Source of the DNA: Albidovulum sediminis
GTDB taxonomy: Bacteria > Pseudomonadota > Alphaproteobacteria > Rhodobacterales > Rhodobacteraceae
Direction: 5' to 3'
Assembly (NCBI RefSeq): GCF_025380365.1
Contig: NZ_JAOCQF010000001.1
Coordinates: 1,786,245 to 1,850,244 of the forward strand
Length of the DNA stretch: 64,000 nucleotides
Shown here: piece after piece, positions 55,752 through 64,000 of the stretch
How positions within the stretch are numbered: position 1 is the stretch's first letter
Layout: each line of letters starts with the position of its first letter
The notes under the pieces: generated by a model
What the model was told of the DNA's origin: nothing
What the model saw: the letters and a program-made list of their open reading frames with translations, nothing else
Database searches by the model: none
Position numbers and translations under genes: made by a program

Positions 55752-56369
55752 ATGAAAACGGTCAGCTTCACCCAGATGAAGGACGGCACCAGGGAAGACT
55801 ACGAATTCCTGACCGCGCACGAAATCGACCACACGAAACACACGGCCGACCGGCTCTTGGGCGCGCTGGTCGAACTGGACAAGAGCCTGTCGGGCTACCA
55901 GATCACCCGGCTGGGCCATTCGGTGCAGTCGGCCACGCGGGCCTGGCGCGACGGGGCGGATGTCGATTGGGTCGTCTCGGCCCTTCTGCACGACATCGGC
56001 GACATCTATGCGCCCTACAACCACGATGAATACGCCGCGACCATCCTGAAGCCCTTCGTGCGCGAACAATGCACCTGGGTCGTCCAGACGCACGGCGATT
56101 TCCAGATGCTCTACTACGGCCACCACCTTGAGGGCTTCGATCAGCACAAGCGCGAGCGTCACCGGGGCAACCCCTATTTTGACGACTGCGCCGAGTTCTG
56201 CGAACGCTGGGACCAGTCGAGCTTCGACCCCAGTTACGACACCCTGCCGATCGAGTTCTTCGCGCCGATGGTGCGCGCCGTCTTCGACCGCAAGCCCTAT
56301 GACCCGGCGGTGATCCGGCGCGGCGAACGCGTGCCCCTGACCGACGCTGGCGTTGCCGCCACCCGCTGA
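55752..56369 (+). CDS. HD-domain phosphohydrolase family protein
   Basis: 205 residues. The HD metal motif is in SALLHDIGDIYAPYNHDEYAA; another conserved His lies in GHSVQSATRA upstream, and VQTHGDFQMLYYGHH follows. This is the pattern of small HD hydrolases related to MIOX-like or inositol/phosphonate (PhnZ-like) HD proteins. Mixed-valent di-iron chemistry is known for that relative group, but the substrate here is unknown. It precedes valS by 75 bp. Confidence 0.82.
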   Translation: MKTVSFTQMKDGTREDYEFLTAHEIDHTKHTADRLLGALVELDKSLSGYQITRLGHSVQSATRAWRDGADVDWVVSALLHDIGDIYAPYNHDEYAATILKPFVREQCTWVVQTHGDFQMLYYGHHLEGFDQHKRERHRGNPYFDDCAEFCERWDQSSFDPSYDTLPIEFFAPMVRAVFDRKPYDPAVIRRGERVPLTDAGVAATR

Positions 56370-56444
56370 GACGGCCCGCCCGCCCCTTCCCCTTCGCGCG
56401 CCCATTCGCTAAGGGAAACCCGAGATGTGACGGGACAGCGAACC

Positions 56445-59400
56445 ATGCCGATGGAAAAGACCTTCAACGCCGCCGAGGCGGAACAGCGCCTTTACGACGC
56501 CTGGGAAAAGTCCGGTGCCTTCCGGGCCGGCGCCAACGCCTCGCGCGCGGAAACCTTCTGCATCATGATCCCGCCCCCGAACGTGACCGGCTCTCTCCAC
56601 ATGGGCCATGCGTTCAACAACACGCTGCAGGACATCCTCGTGCGCTGGCACCGGATGCGCGGTTTCGACACGCTCTGGCAGCCCGGCCAGGACCATGCGG
56701 GCATTGCGACCCAGATGGTGGTGGAGCGTGAACTGGCGAAAACCAACCGCCGCCGCACGGATATGAGCCGCGATGACTTCACCGCTCTGGTGTGGGAGCA
56801 GAAGCAGAAGTCCGGCAACACCATCATCGACCAGTTGAAGCGGCTCGGCGCCTCCTGCGACTGGTCGAGGAACGCCTTCACCATGTCCGGCGCCCCAAAC
56901 GCGCCGAAGGGCGAAGAGGGCAACTTCCACGACGCCGTCATCAAGGTCTTCGTGGAAATGTACGACAAGGGCCTGATCTACCGCGGCAAGCGGCTGGTGA
57001 ACTGGGACCCGCATTTCGAGACCGCGATCTCCGACCTCGAGGTGGAGCAGATCGAGGTGCAGGGCCAGATGTGGCACTTCAAGTACCCGCTGGAAGACGG
57101 CCAGACCTACGAATACGTCGAGAAGGACGAGGAAGGCCGCGTCACCTTCCGGGAGACGCGCGACTACATCTCCATCGCCACCACCCGGCCCGAAACGATG
57201 CTGGGCGACGGCGCGGTCGCGGTTCACCCGTCGGATGAACGCTACGCGCCAATCGTCGGCAAGCTTTGCGAAATTCCGGTGGGCCCGAAGGAACACCGCC
57301 GCCTGATCCCGATCATCACCGACGAATACCCCGACCCCACTTTCGGCTCGGGCGCGGTGAAGATCACCGGCGCGCATGACTTCAACGACTACGCCGTGGC
57401 CAAGCGCAGCAACATCCCCTGCTATCGGCTGATGGACACAAGGGCACACATGCGCGCCGATGGCGCCCCCTATGCCGAGGCTGCTGCCACCGCGATGGCA
57501 GTGGCCAAGGGAGAAAAGACCCTGACCGAGGCCGAGGTGGACGCGGTCAACCTCGTCCCCGACGACCTGCGCGGGCTTGACCGGTATGAGGCCCGCAAGC
57601 GCGTGATCGCCCAGATCAACGCCGAGGGGCTGGCGGTGACGGTCCTCACGAAGTCCATCGACAAGGAAACCGGCGCCGAGCACCTCGAACGCATCCCCCT
57701 GGTCGAGCAGAACAAGATGATGCAGCCGCATGGCGACCGCTCCAAGGTCGTCATCGAGCCGATGCTGACCGACCAGTGGTTCGTCGACACGGCCAAAATC
57801 GTCGAACCCGCGCTGGACGCCGTCCGCAAGGGCATGGCGGCGCAGGAGGCCGGGACCTTTGACGAAAAGGCCGGCTACACCCGCATCCTGCCCGAACGCG
57901 ACGCCAAGACCTATTTCCACTGGCTGGAAAACATAGAGCCCTGGTGCATCTCGCGCCAGCTCTGGTGGGGTCACCAGATTCCGGTGTGGTACGGGCTCGG
58001 CATCCATCCGATCGTCTTTGTCGACGACGAGGCCGACGGCGCCCTCGATGAGGTCGAGATGTTCCGCCTCTTGCGCGAAGGCGCCTTCGACGGACAGGAC
58101 CCCGCCACATACTGCGCCGCGAGCTTTGCGGCCGCAGCCGACAGGGCGCGCGACGACCTCGCGGCCCTGCCGACGCCGCTGCACGCGGCGCGCGTCGTCG
58201 AAGTTGCCGACAAGCATGAGGCCATGGCCGCCTTCACCGCCGCGCTCGGCGAATACGAGGTCACGCAGGACCCGACGCGCCTCATCTACCCGGTCTGGCG
58301 CGACCCCGGCGTCCTCGACACCTGGTTCTCCTCCGGCCTCTGGCCCATCGGCACGCTCGGCTGGCCCGAGGACACGCCGGAACTGAAGAAATACTTCCCC
58401 ACCGATGTCCTCGTCACCGGCTTCGACATCATCTTCTTCTGGGTCGCCCGGATGATGATGATGCAGTTGGCCGTCGTCGATCAGGTCCCCTTCCACACCG
58501 TCTATGTCCACGCCCTCGTCCGCGACGAGAAGGGCCGGAAGATGTCGAAGTCCTTGGGCAACGTCATCGACCCCCTCGACCTCATCGACGAATTCGGCGC
58601 CGACGCGCTGCGCTTCACCCTCACCGCGATGGCCGCGATGGGGCGTGACCTGAAACTCTCGAAGGACCGCATCGCCGGCTACCGGAACTTCACCACGAAG
58701 CTCTGGAACGCCACCCGCTTCGCCGAGATGAACGCCGCCCTGCCCCGCGACACCGGCGGCGCCCGGCCCGAGCCGTCCCACACCGTCAACCGCTGGATCA
58801 TCGGCGAAACCGCGCGCGCCCGGCTCTCCGTCGACGAGGCGCTGACGGCCTACCGCTTCAACGACGCCGCCAATACGCTCTACGCCTTCGTCTGGGGCAA
58901 GGTCTGTGACTGGTACGTCGAATTCGCCAAACCGCTGATGGACGGCGACCAGGCGGGCGAAACCCGGGCGACCATGGCCTGGGTCCTCGATCAGTGCTGC
59001 ACGCTTCTCCACCCCTTCATGCCCTTCATCACCGAAGAACTCTGGGGCCAGACCGGCACGCGGTCGAAGATGCTCGTCCACGCCGACTGGCCGGCCTACG
59101 GCGCGGACCTGATCGACGCCGACGCCGACCGCGAGATGAACTGGGTGATCGCGCTCATCGAGGAGATTCGCTCCGCCCGGATGCAGATGCATGTCCCCGC
59201 CGGCCTCAAGCTCCCCGTCGTCATGACCGCGATGGACGACCGCGGCCGCGCCGCCTGGGCCCGCAACGAACCGATGATCGCGCGCCTCGCGCGGCTCGAC
59301 GGCATGACCGAAGGCGCGGCCCCGAAAGGCTCGATCACCGTCGCGGTCGAGGGCGGCAACTTCGCGATCCCGCTCGAGGGCGTCATCGACATCGCCGAGG

Positions 59401-59597
59401 AAAAGGCGCGCCTGTCGAAGGCGCTGGAAAAGCTCGACAAGGATATGAACGGCCTGCGCGGGCGGCTGTCGAACCCCAAGTTCGTCGACAGCGCCCCGGA
59501 AGAGGTTGTCGAGGAAACCCGGGAAAAACTTGCCCTGGGCGAGGAAGAGGCCGCGAAACTCAAGGCGGCGCTCGCCCGCCTGGCCGAGGTCGGCTGA
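56445..59597 (+). CDS. valS: Valyl-tRNA synthetase
   Basis: 1050 residues, class I synthetase. HIGH-type motif [18 protein letters not shown] at the N-terminus, an editing (CP1) domain in the middle with [10 protein letters not shown], the KMSKS loop in [14 protein letters not shown], an anticodon-binding domain and a C-terminal coiled-coil ([21 protein letters not shown]). ATG 56445 (MPMEKTF) is used; ATG 56451 is equally possible. A long minus-strand open frame over the same region is a shadow. Confidence 0.96.
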   Translation: MPMEKTFNAAEAEQRLYDAWEKSGAFRAGANASRAETFCIMIPPPNVTGSLHMGHAFNNTLQDILVRWHRMRGFDTLWQPGQDHAGIATQMVVERELAKTNRRRTDMSRDDFTALVWEQKQKSGNTIIDQLKRLGASCDWSRNAFTMSGAPNAPKGEEGNFHDAVIKVFVEMYDKGLIYRGKRLVNWDPHFETAISDLEVEQIEVQGQMWHFKYPLEDGQTYEYVEKDEEGRVTFRETRDYISIATTRPETMLGDGAVAVHPSDERYAPIVGKLCEIPVGPKEHRRLIPIITDEYPDPTFGSGAVKITGAHDFNDYAVAKRSNIPCYRLMDTRAHMRADGAPYAEAAATAMAVAKGEKTLTEAEVDAVNLVPDDLRGLDRYEARKRVIAQINAEGLAVTVLTKSIDKETGAEHLERIPLVEQNKMMQPHGDRSKVVIEPMLTDQWFVDTAKIVEPALDAVRKGMAAQEAGTFDEKAGYTRILPERDAKTYFHWLENIEPWCISRQLWWGHQIPVWYGLGIHPIVFVDDEADGALDEVEMFRLLREGAFDGQDPATYCAASFAAAADRARDDLAALPTPLHAARVVEVADKHEAMAAFTAALGEYEVTQDPTRLIYPVWRDPGVLDTWFSSGLWPIGTLGWPEDTPELKKYFPTDVLVTGFDIIFFWVARMMMMQLAVVDQVPFHTVYVHALVRDEKGRKMSKSLGNVIDPLDLIDEFGADALRFTLTAMAAMGRDLKLSKDRIAGYRNFTTKLWNATRFAEMNAALPRDTGGARPEPSHTVNRWIIGETARARLSVDEALTAYRFNDAANTLYAFVWGKVCDWYVEFAKPLMDGDQAGETRATMAWVLDQCCTLLHPFMPFITEELWGQTGTRSKMLVHADWPAYGADLIDADADREMNWVIALIEEIRSARMQMHVPAGLKLPVVMTAMDDRGRAAWARNEPMIARLARLDGMTEGAAPKGSITVAVEGGNFAIPLEGVIDIAEEKARLSKALEKLDKDMNGLRGRLSNPKFVDSAPEEVVEETREKLALGEEEAAKLKAALARLAEVG

Positions 59598-59603
59598 CCC
59601 CAC

Positions 59604-59656
59604 TTCTTCTTTTCCCAAGTATCCCGGGGGTCCGGGGGCAGCGCCCCCGGCCTTGC
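59604..59656 (+). repeat. Intergenic repeat copy 6 (variant)
   Basis: 7 nt after the valS stop: a T-rich CTTCTTCTTTTC in place of TTCATTCTGGC, AAGTATCCCGGGGG, then a perfect 8-bp hairpin CCGGGGGC agc GCCCCCGG (59632-59650). It probably ends the valS transcript. Confidence 0.6.
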
Positions 59657-59698
59657 CGCGCTGCCTCGCCTTTCCCATATCAGGGCAAGGAGGTTGCC

Positions 59699-60034
59699 AT
59701 GTCCAACTGGCTGAACCGTGTCGCCGAACGCCGGATGCTCAAGGCCCGCGCCGAAGGCAAACTCGACCATCTCCCCGGCGAAGGCCGCCCGCTCCCCGAC
59801 CGCCCTGGCGATGCCTTCGTCGATCCCGGTCTCGCCGTGGGTTTCCGCATCATGGCCGAGGCCGGGGCACTGCCGCAGGAGATTGTTCTCAAGCAGGAGC
59901 TTGCCGCCGCGAAATCGGCCTACGCCGAGGCGACGACAGAAGAGGAGTGTCACCTGGCCATGCGCCGCATCGCCACGCTCGACCTCAAGATCGCGATCGC
60001 CGAGGAAGCCCGGCGCAAGTTCCTTAAGCCCTGA
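59699..60034 (+). CDS. DUF1992 (DnaJ-homologue C28-like) small protein
   Basis: 111 residues of the DUF1992 family. The conserved core is HLPGEGRPLPDRPGD, VDPGLAVGFRIMAEAGALPQEI, and a helical tail with LDLKIAIAEEARRK. The domain is shared with eukaryotic DNAJC28 but the J domain is absent here. Function unknown. AAGGAGG sits 5 nt before the ATG, one of the best ribosome-binding sites in the window. It converges with the MFS gene (4-bp gap). Confidence 0.88.
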   Translation: MSNWLNRVAERRMLKARAEGKLDHLPGEGRPLPDRPGDAFVDPGLAVGFRIMAEAGALPQEIVLKQELAAAKSAYAEATTEEECHLAMRRIATLDLKIAIAEEARRKFLKP

Positions 60035-60038
60035 CCGC

Positions 60039-61721
60039 TCAGGCGAGGTCGGAGGGCGCGATCGGGGGTGCGTCGTCGTGGCGCGGCACCGTCTGGCGCT
60101 CGATCTTGCGGGTCACGCGCGGCGGCTCTGCCCCCCGGTGCAGCGCGCGGATCGCCTGGTGCACGGCATCATCGGCCCGGGTACGCCGCGCCAGGTGGCG
60201 GGCGTAGTCCACCCAGGTCGGGACGTAGTATTTCTCGCTCCACTGCTCCGGCCGCTCCAGGTCGCGCAGAAGCGACCAGCGCCGCGCCCCGTCACGGATA
60301 CGAATGCGGCGGCGCTCCTGCATCAGCGCCAGGAATGCCGGTACGTCGCCCTGCGCGATCTCGTAATCCACCATGATGAAGATCGGGCCGCTCCGCGCCC
60401 TGAGGTCGATCCGGGGCTCTGCCGCGGTCATCAGGCCAAGCGGCGTCAGGTCGAGCCCGCCGAAATCGCTGACCCGAAGGATCCAGCCCGCAAGGCCGCC
60501 CGCGACCAGAACCGCCGCGGCCAGGCCAAGCGCGGTGGCGATGCCCGCCTGATCGGCGATCCAGCCCCAGGCCCAGGACCCGCCCGCCATGCCGCCGAAG
60601 GTCGCCATCTGGTAAAAGGCCAGTGCCCGGCCCAGTACCCAGCGCGGTGTGGAGAGCTGCACCGTCGTGTTGAAGAGCGACAGCGCCATCACCCAGCAGG
60701 CGCCGGCCAGCAGGAGCGCCGGCACCACCGCCACCCTGACCGGCAGCAGCGCCAACGCCGCCGCCGCCAGCGCAAAGCCCAGAAAGCCGATCTCGACCAC
60801 CCGCTCGTTCTTCAAGGCCGCCCGGAGCCGGGCATTCATCAGCACCCCGCCGATGGCACCGACCCCGAAGCAGCCCAGATACACCCCGTAGTCGAAGGCC
60901 GTGCCCGCCATCGTGTCGCGGGCATAGACCGGCAGAAGCGCCATGATGGAGGAGGCGCCGACGCCGAAGATCGCCGCCCGCGCCATCACCCGGAGAAGCG
61001 CGGGCGACATCGCCGCATAGCGAAACCCCGCGCCAATCGCGGGCGCCACCCCTTCGCGTGGCAGGCGCGCGTCGCGTTCCCCGCGCGGCAGGCGGGCAAT
61101 GCCGATGATGAAGGCGACATAGCTCGCGGCATTGATCGCAAAGGCTGCGGCCACGCCGGCCGCGGCGACGATCGCCCCGCCGATCGCCGGGCCGACCGAC
61201 CGCGCGAGGTTGAAGCCCATCGAGTTCAGCCCCACCGCACCCGGCACCTGCTCGCGCGGAACGATGTCGCCGATCGAGGCCTGCCAGGACGGGTTGAACA
61301 ACGCCGTGCCGCAGCCGATGAGGAAGGTGAATGTCAGCAGCAGCCAGGGCGTCAGCCCGCCCGCCCAAGCCACAAGCGCCAGCGCGACCGAGACCGCGAA
61401 CATGAAGACCTGCGCCGTCAGCATGATCCGCCGCCGGTCGAAATTATCGGCCAGTGCCCCGGACACCAGCGAAAAGATCATGATCGGCAAGGTGTTCGAG
61501 GATTGCACCAACGCCACCATCGAATGGCTCGCGGTCAGGCTGCCCATCGCCCAGGCCGCGCCCACCGCCTGGATCAGCGACCCGAGGTTCGACACCTGGC
61601 TGGCCAGCCAAAGCTCTCGGAAGCTCCGGTTGGACAGGGGCGCAAGGGTCGGGGGCGCAAGTGTCGGGGATGCGGCGATCTTCTGTCTCCTGACCCGGCG
61701 CGGGATGCGCCGACACATCAT
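60039..61721 (-). CDS. MFS exporter with C-terminal soluble domain (MFS_3/EntS-like)
   Basis: 560 residues. Residues about 25-425 form 12 membrane segments of the enterobactin-exporter-like (MFS_3) group: SFRELWLASQVSNLGSLIQAVGAAW, then ADNFDRRRIMLTAQ. The last ~120 residues (from about GPIFIMVDYEIAQGDVPAFLALMQERRRIRIRDGARRWSLLRD) form a ferredoxin-like, antibiotic-monooxygenase-type domain. The start is uncertain: ATG 61721 has no clear ribosome-binding site, while AGGAGA occurs further inside (about 61689) with only an ATC at the right distance. The gene is divergent from the hisC-like gene, 84 bp apart. Confidence 0.85.
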   Translation of the reverse strand: MMCRRIPRRVRRQKIAASPTLAPPTLAPLSNRSFRELWLASQVSNLGSLIQAVGAAWAMGSLTASHSMVALVQSSNTLPIMIFSLVSGALADNFDRRRIMLTAQVFMFAVSVALALVAWAGGLTPWLLLTFTFLIGCGTALFNPSWQASIGDIVPREQVPGAVGLNSMGFNLARSVGPAIGGAIVAAAGVAAAFAINAASYVAFIIGIARLPRGERDARLPREGVAPAIGAGFRYAAMSPALLRVMARAAIFGVGASSIMALLPVYARDTMAGTAFDYGVYLGCFGVGAIGGVLMNARLRAALKNERVVEIGFLGFALAAAALALLPVRVAVVPALLLAGACWVMALSLFNTTVQLSTPRWVLGRALAFYQMATFGGMAGGSWAWGWIADQAGIATALGLAAAVLVAGGLAGWILRVSDFGGLDLTPLGLMTAAEPRIDLRARSGPIFIMVDYEIAQGDVPAFLALMQERRRIRIRDGARRWSLLRDLERPEQWSEKYYVPTWVDYARHLARRTRADDAVHQAIRALHRGAEPPRVTRKIERQTVPRHDDAPPIAPSDLA

Positions 61722-61805
61722 TACTGCGCCCGGCCGCGGGCAAGGGCAAGGGGACCCGGGCAAAGCCGCTTGCCGCGCCCGGGATTATCTGCTTCTCCTC
61801 GGCCC

Positions 61806-62912
61806 ATGCCCGGACCCCGCTTCACCCCGCTCGCCCTCGGCCTTCCCGCCACCGTGCCCTTCGTCGGCCCCGAGACGCAGGAACGCGCGCGCGGCCGTCC
61901 CTTCGCGGCGCGCCTCGGCGCCAACGAGAATGTCTTCGGCCCCTCGCCCCGCGCCGTCGCCGCTATGGCCCGGGCGGCGGCTGATGTCTGGATGTACGGC
62001 GACCCCGAGAACCACGACCTGCGCGCCGCTCTCGCCGCCCATCATGGCGTGGCGCCCGGCAACATCGTCGTGGGCGAGGGGATCGACGGGCTGCTGGGCT
62101 ATCTCGTCCGCCTGCTCGTCGCCCCCGGCGACGCGGTGGTGACCTCGGACGGGGCCTATCCCACCTTCAACTTCCACGTCGCGGGCTTCGGCGGGGTTCT
62201 CCACAAGGTCCCCTACCGGGGCGATCACGAGGACCCGGAGGCCCTGATGGCCCGCGCCGCCGAGACCGGGGCGAAGCTTGTCTACCTCGCCAATCCCGAC
62301 AACCCGATGGGGTCCTGGCACGGCGCCGACAACATCGCCCGGATGATCGCCGCCGTCCCCCCCGGCACGCTTCTGGTGCTCGACGAAGCCTATGTCGAAT
62401 TCGCCCCCTCCGGCACCGCCCCCGCGATCGACCCCGAGGACGCGAGCGTGATCCGCATGCGGACCTTCTCCAAGGGCTACGGCATGGCCGGTGCGCGCGT
62501 GGGCTACGCCATCGGCGCGGCCCCGCTGATCGCGGCCTTCGACAAGATCCGCAACCACTTCGGCATGGGCCGGATCGCCCAGGTCGGCGCGCTTGCGGCA
62601 CTTGGCGACGGGGATTGGCTGGCGCAGGTGCAGGCGCGGGTCGCAGCCGCCAGGGAAAGCCTCTCGGCGGTCGCGCGCGACAACGGTCTGCGCCCCCTGC
62701 CCTCCGCCACCAACTTCGTCACCATCGACTGCGGCGGTGACGGCGCCTTCGCCCGCCGCGTGCTTGCGGAACTTGTCGCGCGCGACATTTTCGTGCGCAT
62801 GCCCTTCGTCGCCCCGCACGACCGCTGCATCCGCGTCAGCGCCGGCCGACCGCAAGACCTTGCCGCCTTCGCGGCGGCACTGCCCGCAGCCCTCGCGGCC
62901 GCGCGCGCGTGA
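61806..62912 (+). CDS. Pyridoxal-phosphate-dependent aminotransferase, HisC-like
   Basis: 368 residues of fold-type I. PLP Lys223 is in FSKGYGMAGARVGYAIG; LDEAYVEF carries the Asp193 and Tyr196 cofactor contacts; RLGANENVFGPSPRAV and MYGDPENHDLRAALA are conserved in histidinol-phosphate-like transaminases. No other his gene is nearby, and this subgroup also contains aromatic or unknown-specificity aminotransferases, so the reaction is left open. Begins 84 bp from the divergent MFS gene. Confidence 0.88.
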   Translation: MPGPRFTPLALGLPATVPFVGPETQERARGRPFAARLGANENVFGPSPRAVAAMARAAADVWMYGDPENHDLRAALAAHHGVAPGNIVVGEGIDGLLGYLVRLLVAPGDAVVTSDGAYPTFNFHVAGFGGVLHKVPYRGDHEDPEALMARAAETGAKLVYLANPDNPMGSWHGADNIARMIAAVPPGTLLVLDEAYVEFAPSGTAPAIDPEDASVIRMRTFSKGYGMAGARVGYAIGAAPLIAAFDKIRNHFGMGRIAQVGALAALGDGDWLAQVQARVAAARESLSAVARDNGLRPLPSATNFVTIDCGGDGAFARRVLAELVARDIFVRMPFVAPHDRCIRVSAGRPQDLAAFAAALPAALAAARA

Positions 62913-62917
62913 CCCCT

Positions 62918-62967
62918 CTTCATTCTGGCGCAAATACTCCGGGGTCCGGGGCAGCGCCCCGGCCCTG
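62918..62967 (+). repeat. Intergenic repeat copy 7
   Basis: Starts 5 nt after the aminotransferase stop: CTTCATTCTGGC, GCAAATACTCCGGGG, then the hairpin CCGGGGC agc GCCCCGG (62946-62962). By eye 46 of 49 positions match copy 1 at 10169, 53 kb away. It ends just before the convergent VCBS gene stop. Confidence 0.78.
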
Positions 62968-62976
62968 CCGCCCTGC

Positions 62977-63668
62977 TCAGGAACAGCCGGCCGGCGTTTT
63001 CAGGCTGTCCGGCCCCCGATAGGGGCCAAGCCGGCGCGACACCAGGCGTCCGCCGACCAGTTCGGTCGCAACGACATGTTCCCAGCCGGCGTCGGCCGTG
63101 ACGATGGCCGGGCGCCCGCCGCAGCGCCGGATGCCGCCTTCGATGGCGGGCTCGCCGTACCGATGGTTGGTCAGGCCCGCGGCCTCTGCCACCGGCACCA
63201 GCCGGTCGCCTTCCAGCCGCACGACCCGAAGGATCCGGCCCAGGTGCGGCGTCTCGACATAGGCGATCTCGACCGTCCCGTCGCCGTCGAGATCCGCCGC
63301 ACCCACGGGCGCAAGCCAGCGATGGGTGCGGCCGATGTAGCCGGTGGCGGCGATCAGCCCGGCCTCGCCGTAGACCGACAACCGCGCCCCGCGGCCCATG
63401 TCGGTCTCGACCACGATGACCTCGGGGGCGCCGTCGCCGTCCAGATCGGCAAGGCGCGGCGCGGTGTCCTCGAAAACCCGCGCCTGCGGCAGCGTCAGGC
63501 GCAGCCGGCCCGCGGTCGTCGCCAGCACCAGCGCGCCGAATTCGAACCCGTCGCCAAGCGCGCCGTGATCGTAGCGCCCGGTCGGATCGGCATAGCGCGC
63601 GCCGGTGATCTCGGCGGCAGCGGAAGTGCCGGCCAGGACGACGGCCAGCACCATCGCCGCACCGCGCA

Positions 63669-63669
<1 letters not shown>
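62977..63669 (-). CDS. Secreted FG-GAP/VCBS-repeat protein
   Basis: 230 residues with a signal peptide (about 1-20, ending TSAAAE). Two Ca-binding-like DxDGDGxxE motifs are visible, LADLDGDGAPEVIVVE and AADLDGDGTVEIAYVE, spaced as in FG-GAP/VCBS beta-propeller repeats. C-terminal cysteines (RRCGGR, TPAGCS) may form a disulfide. A periplasmic beta-propeller fragment of unknown partner. Its ATG shares one base with the ferredoxin stop, so the two are coupled. Confidence 0.8.
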
Positions 63670-63998
<329 letters not shown>

Positions 63999-64000
63999 CC

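Noticed and set aside
56409-59678. A 1089-codon minus-strand open frame opposite valS
   Set aside because: Mirror of the valS codon pattern; no recognisable motif and no ribosome-binding site.

Overview
The window is a chromosomal stretch of a high-GC alphaproteobacterium, most likely a member of the Rhodobacterales (Rhodobacter/Paracoccus/Cereibacter-like). The evidence is the gene content and order: paaABCDE, a PutR-type Lrp next to a PutA without a DNA-binding domain, a cdd-deoA-deoB-add-upp salvage cluster, a Mur-type Fe/Mn box, a DmdC-like acyl-CoA dehydrogenase, and a recurring intergenic repeat of a type seen in that order. Genes are densely packed, with many 1-nt (TGATG) and 4-nt (ATGA/GTGA) overlaps. 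There is no prophage, insertion sequence or CRISPR array.

Layout. 1-6.6 kb: end of a cupin gene, a LuxR-type autoinducer-binding protein, a third PaaA/PaaC-like ferritin-fold protein, the phenylacetyl-CoA epoxidase operon paaABCDE, and its regulator paaX (all minus except the cupin). 6.7-12.5 kb: periplasmic 5'-nucleotidase, DUF952-pyrD-arsC-like operon, and a minus-strand operon of two hotdog thioesterases and a MATE pump. 12.5-25.1 kb: a putative manganese transporter behind a Mur/Fur-type box, two MerR regulators, then a long plus-strand fatty-acid/acyl-CoA run (acyl-CoA dehydrogenase, GST, thiolase, three tandem cupins, FadJ-type fusion protein, and after a DMT transporter an acyl-CoA ligase). 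25.1-28.7 kb: PiT phosphate transporter, an unknown one-TM protein and a SPOR-domain protein. 28.7-33.4 kb: nucleoside salvage operon. 33.5-37.3 kb: VOC-bicupin protein divergent from malic enzyme, then a cold-shock protein.

37.5-39.5 kb is the odd region: a tRNA-Leu(TAA) followed by a lower-GC islet holding an unrecognised 454-residue helical protein with a central hydrophobic hairpin, probably preceded by a small overlapping ORF. 39.5-45.1 kb: putR/putA, rhomboid protease and inositol monophosphatase. 45.2-50.6 kb: an ABC-F protein behind a structured leader with a 27-codon upstream ORF, an MFS transporter, and a BisC-like molybdoenzyme. 50.7-56.4 kb: metR/metF divergent pair, a DUF2235 hydrolase, an ornithine/diaminopimelate-type decarboxylase divergent from an Lrp regulator, and an HD-domain protein. 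56.4-64 kb: valS, DUF1992, an MFS exporter with an extra C-terminal domain, a HisC-like aminotransferase, a VCBS-type protein and a [2Fe-2S] ferredoxin.

The genes work together in several catabolic modules: PaaABCDE epoxidises phenylacetyl-CoA; the FadA/FadJ/AcdH set would process the resulting or other acyl-CoAs; PutA feeds proline to glutamate; the salvage operon recovers nucleosides and bases. A family of short repeats (hairpin plus a conserved TTCATTCTGGC / AATACTCC core) sits just after stop codons at seven places and probably serves as a shared transcription-termination or mRNA 3'-end element.
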